Positions 8,334 through 19,313 of a stretch of 64,000 nucleotides of DNA are shown piece after piece. Numbering within the stretch: position 1 is the first letter of the stretch; each line of letters begins with the position of its first letter. Made by a program: the position numbers and the translations under genes. The notes under the pieces are model-generated. The model did not search any database, had not been told where the DNA came from, and saw nothing but the letters and a program-made list of their open reading frames with translations. Location: positions 138,725 to 202,724 of the forward strand of contig NZ_FNEM01000003.1 in NCBI RefSeq assembly GCF_900100175.1. Direction: 5' to 3'. The stretch comes from Ferrimonas sediminum (GTDB lineage Bacteria; Pseudomonadota; Gammaproteobacteria; Enterobacterales; Shewanellaceae).

Positions 8334-9182
8334 ATGAAACACTCCATCGATATTAAGTTCCTGAAAACTTTCGCTTGTGTCGCCGATAAACGCAGTTACA
8401 GTGATGCCGCTGCCACCCTGTTCATGACCCAGCCGGCGGTGTCTCAGCACGTCAAAAAAGTCGAGCAGCATTTCGGAAAGCGGTTGCTAGAAAAGAGTGC
8501 CGGCCTGCGCCTTACCCGTGAAGGACAGTTGGTGTTCCTCTATGCCCAGAAAGCGCTACGACTGCAGGATGAGATGATGAGTGAATTTGCCAAGCTGGGT
8601 CAGCAACAGAGCCTGAGTATCGCCATCGATGATGGCCTGAGCCCGGACCTGGTGGTGGCCATCGCCCGGGAACTGTCCGACTTAAGCAGCCTGAATCTGA
8701 CCATCCGCCGTTTTAGCGCACCACGCCGTGCCGGCGCCGAGGAAATGGACCTGGTGATGGGGATCGGTCGCCCTGCCGACCAGATACCGGCCCGCGATGT
8801 CTTGCATGAACAGCCTCTGCTGATGCAATACAGCGCCGCTGAAGATGGCAGCGACACCATCTCCCGAATCTTCTACTCCAGCGCCCTCGAGCAGCAAGAG
8901 GTCAACGCCATCGCCGCCGATCAGGCGTTGGTCATCAGCGACAACTGCCTATGGGTACAGGCCGCCGCCGCACCGTTGCTGGAAGACGGCCACGGCCGCC
9001 CCGAACAGTTGCTGATCGCTCCCCCGTGGTCACTGCCGTCTCGCCAGCATGCCACCGAGATCGCGGATTACCGTGCCAGCTTTTACCTGCGGGCGTCACA
9101 GCAATTCAGGAAGCACTTTGATATGTACGATCTCACCGATCGGATCGGGACGGTGGTCAAGCAGCACACCGAAGGGCAATAA
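8334..9182 (+). CDS. LysR-family transcriptional regulator
   Basis: DNA-binding regulator of 282 residues. The N-terminal winged helix-turn-helix is clear (IDIKFLKTFACVADKRSYSD, AAATLFMTQPAVSQHVKKVE, residues 5-45). The C-terminal effector domain is divergent: SIAIDDGLSPDLVVAIAREL opens the first subdomain, and the usual GS linker is not obvious. Target and ligand are unknown. It stands alone: tadV ends 156 bases upstream and the next gene is convergent. A GGGGCGAT ribosome site precedes the ATG. Confidence 0.85.
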   Translation: MKHSIDIKFLKTFACVADKRSYSDAAATLFMTQPAVSQHVKKVEQHFGKRLLEKSAGLRLTREGQLVFLYAQKALRLQDEMMSEFAKLGQQQSLSIAIDDGLSPDLVVAIARELSDLSSLNLTIRRFSAPRRAGAEEMDLVMGIGRPADQIPARDVLHEQPLLMQYSAAEDGSDTISRIFYSSALEQQEVNAIAADQALVISDNCLWVQAAAAPLLEDGHGRPEQLLIAPPWSLPSRQHATEIADYRASFYLRASQQFRKHFDMYDLTDRIGTVVKQHTEGQ

Positions 9183-9191
9183 CAGCCTACA

Positions 9192-9623
9192 TCAGCGCAG
9201 TATGCCCCGTTCAGCCAGGGCGCGGGCGTACAGATACAACAGCAGGGCAACAATGAAAATCACCGCGGTAAACCCCAGTGAAAACGGGTCCCCCATCACC
9301 GCCATGCCATTGCTAAATCCGTAGTTATGCACCGTGGTCACCACCATCGCCAACCAGGACACCAGTAACACCCCCACGGCGCGCCGGGAACGCAGCAACA
9401 TCAGCAGCGCGCCGAGTACGCCGCCCCACACTGCCATCGCCCAGCAGGCGACCACCCAAGAGGGTAATCCGTAGAAAAATGCCCGCTGCTCCGGGGTAAA
9501 CTGGGCCATATATAGCTGATGCCGGGTCTGGGTCATCAGGTAATCAAAGGCGCCACCGGCGGCCCACAGCAGTGCAAGAATGGCTACCAGCCACAGCTGC
9601 CAGGGTGATGTCGAACGTGGCAT
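9192..9623 (-). CDS. Four-helix membrane protein of unknown function
   Basis: Protein of 143 residues with four predicted membrane helices: LWLVAILALLWAAGGAFDYL, WVVACWAMAVWGGVLGALLM, VGVLLVSWLAMVVTTVHNYG and FTAVIFIVALLLYLYARALA. The loop after helix 1 (MTQTRHQLYMAQFTPEQRAF) carries a hydrophilic segment with a conserved-looking tyrosine and phenylalanines. No catalytic or binding motif was seen. Similar small proteins occur as unnamed sugar-transporter-like or DUF families in marine gammaproteobacteria, but I do not recognise it. It is convergent with the LysR gene, nine bases away, and on its own transcript. Confidence 0.75.
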   Translation of the reverse strand: MPRSTSPWQLWLVAILALLWAAGGAFDYLMTQTRHQLYMAQFTPEQRAFFYGLPSWVVACWAMAVWGGVLGALLMLLRSRRAVGVLLVSWLAMVVTTVHNYGFSNGMAVMGDPFSLGFTAVIFIVALLLYLYARALAERGILR

Positions 9624-9665
9624 TACCGCCCCTCCCTAGTCGTATCACATTTCAGCCTGCGCCCA

Positions 9666-10202
9666 TCAGGTCGCCAGCCAGTCGTTGGCCAGAGCAGCCA
9701 TCATCACCTTGTCCATAAAACGGCCATGGCGAAACCCCGCCTGGCGCAACACCCCTTCGTGGACATAGCCAGCTTTTTCATAGGCTCTCACCGCGCCGGG
9801 ATTATTGGCAAAGGCGGTCAACTCTATGCGGTTCAATCCCAGTTGCCGGAAGCCGTATTCGGTCACCAGCCGGGTCACCTCAGTCCCCACTCCCCTGCCC
9901 CAGTGACGCTTATCACCGATTAGAATGAAGTACTCGCCGCAGCGGTTGAGCTGACTGATGCCAACGATGCCGGCATAACCAATCAGCTCACCGGAGTTTG
10001 TGCACTCGATACCCAGCGAGATGCTACCCCGCTCGTCATTAACCTGGGCCAACCACTGGGCGTACTGCGCCTGGGACTTGGGCAGGGAGAAGCTGGACAG
10101 GCTGTATTGCACCACCTCCGGGTCGCAGGACCAGCGGTAAAACTCGGCGGCGTCTTCCACCCTCAGGCTTCGAAGACGCACACAATCACCTTGAATCATC
10201 AT
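9666..10202 (-). CDS. GNAT N-acetyltransferase, RimJ/RimL-like
   Basis: Acetyl-CoA-dependent acetyltransferase of 178 residues, subgroup Acetyltransf_3. Family marks: VRLRSLRVEDAAEFYRWSCD at the N-terminus, IGYAGIVGISQLNRCGEYFI in the middle, the acetyl-CoA loop GDKRHWGRGVGTEVTRLVTE and LNRIELTAFANNPGAVRAYE followed by KAGYVHEGVLRQAGF. The acceptor may be a protein N-terminus or a small amine; sequence does not decide. The ATG at 10202 lies one base after the stop of the preceding glycosylase gene (TAG-T-ATG), so the two are likely co-transcribed. A second ATG at 10199 is also possible. Confidence 0.88.
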   Translation of the reverse strand: MMIQGDCVRLRSLRVEDAAEFYRWSCDPEVVQYSLSSFSLPKSQAQYAQWLAQVNDERGSISLGIECTNSGELIGYAGIVGISQLNRCGEYFILIGDKRHWGRGVGTEVTRLVTEYGFRQLGLNRIELTAFANNPGAVRAYEKAGYVHEGVLRQAGFRHGRFMDKVMMAALANDWLAT

Positions 10203-10203
10203 A

Positions 10204-10899
10204 CTAATCTGTTACTCCCAAGCGATTGTCACCCACCGAGCAAGCCACCACCCGCGACAGGCTGGCCAGGGGCAAACCACTCTCGTCCTGCCAGCAGTTA
10301 AAGGCAGCCTGGGCCTGCATCTGCCCCCGTTTAGAGTTGGGCGACGCATCCAGCAACTCGTGGGCTTTGAGGTAGGCGATAATATCGCCGGTCATCAGAA
10401 ACGTGTCGATGCCGACGCTGCGCAAAAAATAGGGGCCGGTGTTGCCACCAAGCCGGCTGCCACGACGCTTGAGCTCGGCCCACAGGCCGATGACATTGCG
10501 GCTGTCCCACTGCTGCAACCATTGACCAAAGCTGCCGTGCTCCTCGGCCAACTCCTGCACCATCAGCGCATTGTCCATGATCGCCTGCATCTTCTTGCCA
10601 TGGCGGATCAGGGCCGGATCGCTGGCACGCTGATCCAGCTGCTCCGGCGACATCAGCAGCAGCTTCTGCGGCTCAAAGCCCCAGAATGCTTGCTCAAACG
10701 CCGGCCACTTATTTTCTACCACCCGCCAGACAAATCCGGATTTAAAGATTTGGGCACTCATGGCCGACAACAGCGCGGCATCACTGAGACGCGCCTGTCC
10801 GCTGTCGGCCTGGGGCAGTAAGGCCGTCAGCGCCGCATCGCCGCCTTTGCGCCCGGCGGCTCGCTGCCAGATGGCGTCAAAGTGTTCCTGTTTACTCAT
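10204..10899 (-). CDS. DNA-3-methyladenine glycosylase I-like protein
   Basis: Predicted base-excision enzyme of the Tag (Adenine_glyco) superfamily, 231 residues. The helix LLSAMSAQIFKSGFVWRVVE followed by NKWPAFEQAFWGFEPQKLLL matches the Tag core, as does SDPALIRHGKKMQAIMDNAL. The segment GNTGPYFLRSVGIDTFLMTG holds the C-terminal helices. The N-terminal cysteine and histidine zinc ligands known from E. coli Tag are not evident, so this belongs to a divergent branch whose substrate is uncertain. It is followed by the acetyltransferase gene after one base. Confidence 0.78.
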   Translation of the reverse strand: MSKQEHFDAIWQRAAGRKGGDAALTALLPQADSGQARLSDAALLSAMSAQIFKSGFVWRVVENKWPAFEQAFWGFEPQKLLLMSPEQLDQRASDPALIRHGKKMQAIMDNALMVQELAEEHGSFGQWLQQWDSRNVIGLWAELKRRGSRLGGNTGPYFLRSVGIDTFLMTGDIIAYLKAHELLDASPNSKRGQMQAQAAFNCWQDESGLPLASLSRVVACSVGDNRLGVTD

Positions 10900-10958
10900 T
10901 CTGTTTATCCGCTTCCTGTTCCAGCCCCCGCCGATATCGTCGGTCAGTCGAGGGCAAA

Positions 10959-13900
10959 TTAATGCTGTTCCGAGACCAGCGCCGACACCATGGCCCGAAG
11001 CGCCGCCGGTTTCACCATTTTGGCCATGTAGCGGTAACCCCGCTGGGCCACCTCCTGCTTGAGCTCCTCGCGGGTATCGGCAGTGATCAACACACCCGGC
11101 ACCTCGTCGCCGTAACGGCGGCGAATCTCATCCATGGCATCCAGGCCGTTGCGGTTATCATCCAGATGATAGTCCGCCAGCATGATGTCCGGTTTGAACC
11201 CCTTCAAGCCCATCTCGATGATCGCTTCCTCCAGGCTTTCGGCCAGGGCCACCTCGCACTGCCAACGCTCCAGCAAGGTGGACAGGGCCGCCAGGATCGC
11301 CGACTCGTTGTCGATGCACAGCACCCGTACTCCCTGCAGCGGACTCAGAGACACCAGCTTCGGCGCACTGCGAGCCGGTACCGGTGCCGAGGTTACCGGC
11401 AAGGTCACCGAAAACATCGACCCTTCACCCAGTGAAGAGCGGACTTTCAGGGTATGGCCCAGCACCTTGCTGATGCGATCCACAATCGCCAGCCCCAGAC
11501 CGATGCCCCCCACCCGGGCATGCAGATTGAGCTGTTTAAACTCGTAGAAGATCTCCCCCAGCTTGTTCTCGGCAATGCCACAGCCGTTGTCCCACACCTG
11601 GATCTCCAGCATGCCTGCGTGCAGTCGGGTGCCCATCACCACCCGGCCTTTGGGGGCGTATTTCAGGGCATTGGTCAGGAAATTCTGCACAATTCGACGC
11701 AACAGATTGGGGTCGGTATTAATGCTGCAGGAGCGCAGATGGGCGGAGAAGCGCTGGCCATTACTGGTGGCCAGCGCCGAAAACTCGGTCACCAGCGGCT
11801 CAAGAATGTCCATCACATTGACGTCACTGCGGTTGACCTCCATGGTGCCGGACTCCAGCTTGGAGATGTCCAGCAGATCCGCCAGCAGGTCTCCGGCGGT
11901 GTGCAGAGAGCCGGAGACATTCTCTACCGTCGGCAGCAGCGCCCTGTCCAGGTTCTGGTGCTGAGCCAGCGCCGCGGTGAACAATCGGGCGGCGTTGAGG
12001 GGTTGCATCAGATCGTGACCGATGGCCGCCAGAAACCGGCTCTTACTCTGGTTGGCTTCCTCTTCCGCCTCCTTGGCCAGGCGCAGTTTCCGGTTCAGGC
12101 TGGCCAACTCCCGGGTGCGTTCCTCCACCCGGGCTTCCAGGGTCACGTTCAGCGCCTGCAACTGCGCCTCCTGCTGGCGAAACTCGGTGATGTCGGTAAA
12201 GGTCATCACAAACCCCCCACCAGGCATGGGATTACCCCGAATGCTGATTACCCGCCCATCCTGACGACGACGCTCGGAGCTGTGGGCACTGCCCTGGCGC
12301 ATAAAGTGCACCCGCCGGTTGACGTGCTCCTCAATGCTGCCTGGGCCGCAATAGCCGCGCTGGGCGTTAAACTCGATGATCTGCTCCACCGACATCCCCA
12401 GCTGCAAGAAGCCGTCCGGGTAGTGGTACAACTCCTGGTAACGCTTGTTCCAGGCCACCAGTTTCAGATCCTGATCCACCACACTCATCCCCTCATAAGC
12501 GTGCTCGATGGCGCCGCGAAGCATGTCCTGGGACAGCAGAATCTTGGCACTGGCCTCGTCCATCAGCGAGAACACCTCGTCCAGGGCCAGATCCCGGCCC
12601 CGCAGCACGCTGTCCATCACCAGATCCGCCGACGACGCCCCCAGAACACTGGAGAGCAGCCGTTCGGTGTGGGCGATCAGCTCCATGGGCGCACTGCGCC
12701 CCCAAGAGCGGGAATCCACACTGGAGGGGCTGAAATCGGAGAAGCTTTGGTAGGCCCGGGTCGGACCTACAAACCGCGACGCCAGCAGCAGCAAGTCGTG
12801 CTGCGTGACCACTCCCAGCAACTTACTGGTGACCCGGCGCTCCTCCGGCAGCAGCACAAAGGCGCTGGTCTGAATACGCTCGGCCACTCCGGCCCGGAAC
12901 ACCATCGAACCCACCACGTAGAACAGACCATTGGCCAGCAGTGCCAAAAACAGGTTCAGCACCGTCTGGCTGACCCCGAACACACTGGTCTGCTGCCCCA
13001 GCTCCGGCTGCAGCATCACCACAAACCACAGGATGAAACCGATGGTCAGGCCGCTGAGGACGCCATTGCGGTTACCGCCTTTCCAGTACAGCCCCCCCAC
13101 CAGGCCGGGAGCCAGCTGGGCAAAGGCGCCAAAAGCCAGCATCCCCAGTCGCGCCAACGACTCCTGAGAGGTGATGCTCTGGTAGGCCAGCAACCCCGCC
13201 AGCAACAGCAGAATAATGGTGATACGACGGGTGTTGAGCAGCAGGTTGGAAAACTGGGAGAAGTTCTGGCTGCGAATGCGGCCGGACCGCAACAGCAACG
13301 GCACCAGCCACTCGTTGGACACCATGATGGAGATGGTCACCACCGCCACAATCACCATGCCGGTGGCGGCCGAGATGGTCCCCAGCAGCGCCACCACCGC
13401 GGTCCAGAAGTGACCGGTGGCCAGCGGCAGGCTGATCACCATGGTGTCGGCGGCGGCGCCGTCCGGCAACAGCAGGCCGCCAGCCAGGGCCAGAGGCACC
13501 ACAAACAGGCTAAATATCACCAGGTAGCTGGGGAACAGCCAGCGGGAGCGTTCCACCGCCCGGGGTTTATCGCACTCCACCACCATCACATGGAACATGC
13601 GCGGCAGGCATAAAAATGCCGCCATGGACAATACCGTTTCCGGCAATAACTGCTCCAGATGCAGATCGTGGGAGGTGTCGGTCATCAGTCCCTGGGCCCG
13701 TGCCTGTCCCAGCAAATCTCCCAGGCCATCAAACAGGCCGAACACCACCAACAGGCCGACGCCCACAAAGGCGGCCAGCTTTACCAACGACTCAAAGGCG
13801 ATGGCCAGCATCAGCCCAGGGTTGTGTTCGGTGGCATCCAGCTTTCGGGTGCCGAACAGAATGGCGAACACCGCCAGTACCGCCGAGATCAACAGCGCCA

Positions 13901-14369
13901 GGATATCCCCTTCTATGGCGCTGGTGTCTGGCTGAAACAGACTGAAGCTGAGCACCATCGCCTTCAGTTGCAGGGCGATGTAGGGCATGATGCCGAACAC
14001 CGCAATCAGGGTCACCAGGGCCGCCAGCAGCTGAGACTTGCCGTAGCGGGCGGCGATGAAATCCGCTACCGAGGTGATGCTCTGCTGTTTGGAGACGGTC
14101 ACCAGTTTTCGAATCACCCCGAAGCCGACGGTAAACAGCAAGATGGGGCCGATGTAGATGGGAATGAAGCCCCAGGGATCGGTCGTGGCCTGGCCGACGG
14201 TGCCCAGAAAACTCCAGCTGGAGCAGTACACCGCCAGCGACAAGCCGTAGACCCAACGCTTGACCCGGCCCGGAATCTGGCGGATATAGCGGTCGCCTCC
14301 CCAGGCGATCAGAAACAGCAAGCTCAGGTAACACAGGGCGGCAATGCCGATCAGCAGGGTCGAATTCAT
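10959..14369 (-). CDS. crbS: CrbS-like sodium/solute symporter-hybrid histidine kinase
   Basis: Giant sensor of 1136 residues. Residues 1 to about 500 are a sodium:solute symporter domain with about 13 membrane helices. A linker and PAS domain follow (GAIEHAYEGMSVVDQDLKLV, about 630-740), a coiled coil (LNVTLEARVEERTRELASLN), the HisKA box FLAAIGHDLMQPLNAARLF, an HATPase with NFLTNALKYAPKG and IGLGLAIVDRISK, and a receiver domain with phosphoacceptor Asp in DIMLADYHLDD (about 1070). In Vibrio and Pseudomonas, CrbS/CrbR controls acs and the acetate switch; here crbS is divergent from acs. The partner regulator CrbR is not in the window. CbrA is the alternative name for relatives. Confidence 0.9.
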   Translation of the reverse strand: MNSTLLIGIAALCYLSLLFLIAWGGDRYIRQIPGRVKRWVYGLSLAVYCSSWSFLGTVGQATTDPWGFIPIYIGPILLFTVGFGVIRKLVTVSKQQSITSVADFIAARYGKSQLLAALVTLIAVFGIMPYIALQLKAMVLSFSLFQPDTSAIEGDILALLISAVLAVFAILFGTRKLDATEHNPGLMLAIAFESLVKLAAFVGVGLLVVFGLFDGLGDLLGQARAQGLMTDTSHDLHLEQLLPETVLSMAAFLCLPRMFHVMVVECDKPRAVERSRWLFPSYLVIFSLFVVPLALAGGLLLPDGAAADTMVISLPLATGHFWTAVVALLGTISAATGMVIVAVVTISIMVSNEWLVPLLLRSGRIRSQNFSQFSNLLLNTRRITIILLLLAGLLAYQSITSQESLARLGMLAFGAFAQLAPGLVGGLYWKGGNRNGVLSGLTIGFILWFVVMLQPELGQQTSVFGVSQTVLNLFLALLANGLFYVVGSMVFRAGVAERIQTSAFVLLPEERRVTSKLLGVVTQHDLLLLASRFVGPTRAYQSFSDFSPSSVDSRSWGRSAPMELIAHTERLLSSVLGASSADLVMDSVLRGRDLALDEVFSLMDEASAKILLSQDMLRGAIEHAYEGMSVVDQDLKLVAWNKRYQELYHYPDGFLQLGMSVEQIIEFNAQRGYCGPGSIEEHVNRRVHFMRQGSAHSSERRRQDGRVISIRGNPMPGGGFVMTFTDITEFRQQEAQLQALNVTLEARVEERTRELASLNRKLRLAKEAEEEANQSKSRFLAAIGHDLMQPLNAARLFTAALAQHQNLDRALLPTVENVSGSLHTAGDLLADLLDISKLESGTMEVNRSDVNVMDILEPLVTEFSALATSNGQRFSAHLRSCSINTDPNLLRRIVQNFLTNALKYAPKGRVVMGTRLHAGMLEIQVWDNGCGIAENKLGEIFYEFKQLNLHARVGGIGLGLAIVDRISKVLGHTLKVRSSLGEGSMFSVTLPVTSAPVPARSAPKLVSLSPLQGVRVLCIDNESAILAALSTLLERWQCEVALAESLEEAIIEMGLKGFKPDIMLADYHLDDNRNGLDAMDEIRRRYGDEVPGVLITADTREELKQEVAQRGYRYMAKMVKPAALRAMVSALVSEQH

Positions 14370-14540
14370 GTTGTTATTCTCGTTATTCCTTCAACGCTTA
14401 TCATGCCAGCTCAACCAGTTAGCGCAAAGTCGCAGCAGGCAACTATGCTCAATTAGCTAGACCAATGTCTAATGGTTGAACCCCGGCCATCTTGCAAAAC
14501 TCACAGTCAATACGACATGAATCAAGAGAAGGATTCCTCG
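14370..14540. promoter_or_regulatory. crbS-acs divergent control region with inverted repeat
   Basis: Spacer of 171 bases between crbS and acs. It holds the dyad TAGAC-CAAT-GTCTA at 14458-14471, which extends weakly as TTAG...CTAA. The dyad lies about 70 bases before the acs start and is a candidate binding site for CrbR or another regulator. An AGAAGGA ribosome site at 14526-14532 sets the acs start at 14541. Confidence 0.5.
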
Positions 14541-16496
<1,956 letters not shown>

Positions 16497-16522
16497 TAAC
16501 GGCGCGCCGTTGCAGTTGCCCG

Positions 16523-16547
16523 GCCCCACTTAGGTGGGGCTTTTTTT
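16523..16547 (+). terminator. Rho-independent terminator of acs
   Basis: GCCCCAC, a four-base loop and GTGGGGC, followed by seven T, 26 bases after the acs stop. A textbook intrinsic terminator. Confidence 0.93.
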
Positions 16548-16663
16548 GCCCAAGTCATCAAGGCTGGGGCTGATGGGACGGATGCTGATCAAGGTTTCCA
16601 GGCTACCCATAGGTGGTGCTGGTGGTTGGCTTTCTCTTCAGCGGCGCCGTTCAACCGTGCCAC

Positions 16664-16861
16664 TCAATCTGGCTGAGGGTAGATCTTGCACTTGCGACAG
16701 GGGGCGTCGGCGTAGCCCAGAGTGAACTTACAACGGGGACAGGGGCGCTGCTGGGGCGGCTGCACCACCATTTGGGGTTTCACCGGCGTCAACACCCGCT
16801 TCACCCCCACGCCCAACGCCAGGGCAACGACCGCCAGGGCGACTCCCATCATCCAATCCAT
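16664..16861 (-). CDS. Small membrane-anchored zinc-ribbon protein
   Basis: Possible protein of 65 residues with one N-terminal membrane helix (MMGVALAVVALALGVGV) and a cytoplasmic-type tail ending in a CPRC...CRKC pair, the pattern of a small zinc ribbon (CPRCKFTLGYADAPCRKCKI). The middle is proline/glutamine rich (VKPQMVVQPPQQRP). The function is unknown; zinc-ribbon tails often mediate protein or nucleic-acid contacts. It lies alone between the acs terminator and the terminator of the diguanylate cyclase gene. The ribosome site is weak. The ordered helix plus cysteine pattern makes chance unlikely. Confidence 0.6.
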   Translation of the reverse strand: MDWMMGVALAVVALALGVGVKRVLTPVKPQMVVQPPQQRPCPRCKFTLGYADAPCRKCKIYPQPD

Positions 16862-16959
16862 ACTGCTTCACTCATCGTTGTCGTGGCCAGGGCCGCTTGT
16901 CTGTGCGGCTCAGGGTAGCTCCCTTGCCCCCGGCTGTCTGTGACCCGTGGCTAATGGCC

Positions 16960-16983
16960 AAAAAAAACCCCGCCGAAGCGGGG
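16960..16983 (-). terminator. Terminator of the diguanylate cyclase gene
   Basis: On the minus strand CCCCGC, a TTCG tetraloop and GCGGGG are followed by eight T, just after the stop of the GGDEF gene. A strong intrinsic terminator with an ultra-stable loop. Confidence 0.93.
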
Positions 16984-17000
16984 CATGGGAGTGAGGGCGA

Positions 17001-18917
17001 TCAATCCAGGCTGGCGCCGGAGGCCAGCTCGACCCGGTTTCGACCCAGCTCCTTGGCTCGATACAACGACTGATCAACCCGCTTAATCAGTTGGTTGAGC
17101 CGTTCACCAGGTAAGGTCTGCGCCACCCCGAAGCTGGCGGTCACCGAGGTCGCCATCGGCATCTGCTCAATCAACACCCGCAGTTTTTCTGCCAGCAGGC
17201 CGGCACTGGCTTCATCGGTACCGGAGCAGATCACCAGAAACTCCTCGCCCCCCCAGCGCCCCAGGTGATCCACCTTGCGAACATTCTCTTTCATGCTCTG
17301 TGCTACCTGCATCAGGACTTCATCCCCGACCTGGTGCCCCAAGGTGTCGTTGATGGCTTTAAAATGATCCAGATCCATCATAATCACAGAGAAAAACTGC
17401 TGGTAACGCAGATAGCGCTCCATCTCCGCCAACATCAACTGGTCAAGGCGGCGACGGTTATGAACATTGGTGAGCACATCGGTGACCGACATCTTTTCAA
17501 TGGCTTTACGGTCTGTGATGTCAGTGGCCACCTGGGAGAAACCGATAACCTGACCTTTAGCATCTACCTCCGGGGTGATCACCGAGTCCACCCAGTACTC
17601 CTGCCCCTCTTTGTGCAGGTTCCGCAACTCTCCGCGCCAGCTCAAGCCGCTGGACAACGCCTGTCGAATCTCCTGGCGTTGCTGCATCGGGTTCTCGGGA
17701 TGACGCACCACGGCGTGAGTTTTCCCCTTCAGCTCCCACAGTTTGTATCCGGAGGTCTCACAGAAAGCACTGCTGGCATGGGTAATGCAACCTTGGGCAT
17801 CAGCGCTGCTGGTGATCACATGCTGATCCAGACGCGCCGTGGTGCGCCGCAACTCACCCAGAGTATCCTGTAGCCTATTCTGAAGATGGGCCGGAACCAC
17901 CGCTGCCACCCAGGACAGGGGGAAGGAGATCAGAATGACACTGCCGGCAATCAGCAGTGCCGCCAAGGTATTGGCTTCCATCATTTGGGTCAGCGATTCC
18001 CGGGTCGGTGTCATGATCACTTTCAGCTTTTCGCCGTTATGGAACAGCTCATCGATGCTGAAGCTGTGCACCTGGGTATTGCGGCTATCGCTGCCAGCCA
18101 GCAATGCGGGCGCCAGCGCCGGCATCATATCGAACAGGGTGTTACGATCCGGCAGATAGCGACTCCAGGAGTTGGACGCATCCGGGCTGACCAGCACCTC
18201 CCCTTCGCCATCGACCACCAACACTTCGAAATCCACCGCCCGGGTCAACTCCTTCAGCATCAACTTAGCTTCGGTATTGATGATCACCATCCCGGCAAAG
18301 CGGTTGTCCAGGTAGATGGGGGTCGCCACCCGGAACGTCGGCCGAATCGGCCTTTCCAGGGCACCGTTTTCCCTGTTCAGATCCAGTTTAGAGTGCCAGT
18401 GCTGGCGAGCAGGAAGGCGGCGGGTTTCGGTAAAGTAGTAGCGAAGGCTCTTATCCTGCAACCGTTCCGGGATGACCAGAGCCGGATTGATGTCGCCGCG
18501 CTGGCGATCCACCCGAACCCGTTCCATGCCGGTGCGATCCAGGTAGCGAACCTGCATGTATTCCGGCTGAGAGCGGGCCGCCATCAAAAACAGGTTGTTC
18601 ATGGCCTGCAGCCCCCTCTCAGACGGCGCATGGATGTACGCCAGGGTCAACGGGTTCTCCGCCAGAGCGGTCACCATAGACTCCAGCGACGCCACCGAGG
18701 TGCGCAGTTTTTCCAGTTTCAGGTTCTTTTCCGCTTCAAACCTGTGCTCTACCGACTGATCGATGTTAGTGGATTGCAGGCGATAGTTGATCAGTGACGA
18801 CAGTAAAGCCACGGCAATACCGAATACGATGAAGCACACCGACAGCAGCAGGTAACTGTTACGGTTACTCAATGACCGCTTGCTCAACCAACGGTTTAAA
18901 AAGCTCTCTCTACTCAT
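17001..18917 (-). CDS. Membrane sensor diguanylate cyclase (Cache-PAS-GGDEF)
   Basis: Protein of 638 residues that should make cyclic di-GMP. Helix 1 (YLLLSVCFIVFGIAVALLSS, about 22-42) and helix 2 (ALLIAGSVILISFPLSWVAA, about 320-340) bracket a periplasmic Cache-type sensor (YMQVRYLDRTGMERVRVDRQ). A PAS domain follows (ITHASSAFCETSGYKLWELK, EVDAKGQVIGFSQVATDITD). The cyclase domain has VTDVLTNVHNRRRLDQLM and the active site WGGEEF. The inhibitory I-site RxxD is present as RKVD, exactly five residues before GGEEF, so product inhibition is expected. Single gene with its own terminator. Confidence 0.93.
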   Translation of the reverse strand: MSRESFLNRWLSKRSLSNRNSYLLLSVCFIVFGIAVALLSSLINYRLQSTNIDQSVEHRFEAEKNLKLEKLRTSVASLESMVTALAENPLTLAYIHAPSERGLQAMNNLFLMAARSQPEYMQVRYLDRTGMERVRVDRQRGDINPALVIPERLQDKSLRYYFTETRRLPARQHWHSKLDLNRENGALERPIRPTFRVATPIYLDNRFAGMVIINTEAKLMLKELTRAVDFEVLVVDGEGEVLVSPDASNSWSRYLPDRNTLFDMMPALAPALLAGSDSRNTQVHSFSIDELFHNGEKLKVIMTPTRESLTQMMEANTLAALLIAGSVILISFPLSWVAAVVPAHLQNRLQDTLGELRRTTARLDQHVITSSADAQGCITHASSAFCETSGYKLWELKGKTHAVVRHPENPMQQRQEIRQALSSGLSWRGELRNLHKEGQEYWVDSVITPEVDAKGQVIGFSQVATDITDRKAIEKMSVTDVLTNVHNRRRLDQLMLAEMERYLRYQQFFSVIMMDLDHFKAINDTLGHQVGDEVLMQVAQSMKENVRKVDHLGRWGGEEFLVICSGTDEASAGLLAEKLRVLIEQMPMATSVTASFGVAQTLPGERLNQLIKRVDQSLYRAKELGRNRVELASGASLD

Positions 18918-19313
18918 GAATCAAAAAACAGTCCACAGCGCCTAATAAGGAGGCATGCTACCGCAATCTCAGCCGGCTGACAGTGGTCCGCTGTAGGGCC
19001 GTTTCCGCACGAGGCACCGCCCCCACCGGCGCCCTACCCGATTTCTGACCAAAGCAACAGTCCCCTATACGCAGATTCCTACGGGCTTTTTCCCCAATTT
19101 TAGGGAAGCACTGTCGCTTCCCCGCCCATCCAAGCGGGAAATTCAAAAAAAATTAAAACACGATCACAGCTTGGCTACAGCCGCATCCCGGCTGCTATCG
19201 ACCAATTGTTGGACACTCGAGGTACCAAAGCAGCCAGCGAAGAGAACCCCGATTGATAATTACCCGCCGGGGGTGTAGAAAGAGAAACACGATTCTTCGA
19301 AGGCGAATTCGCA
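18918..19313. other. Intergenic region, nothing recognised
   Basis: About 400 bases between the divergent diguanylate cyclase and DUF5062-like genes. It contains an AT-rich patch (19141-19160) that could hold promoters, and GAAGCACTGTCGCTTC at 19106-19121 as a small dyad. A 62-codon minus-strand frame at 18958-19146 lacks a ribosome site and plausible composition, so I did not call it. Confidence 0.5.

Noticed and set aside
11454-13613. Very long plus-strand frame (over 700 codons) opposite crbS
   Set aside because: It is the antisense shadow of the crbS symporter-kinase gene, with His/Gln-rich, non-protein-like composition and no domain.
18958-19146. 62-codon minus-strand frame in the DGC-DUF5062 spacer
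   Set aside because: No ribosome site, arginine/cysteine-rich composition unlike the neighbours, no family.
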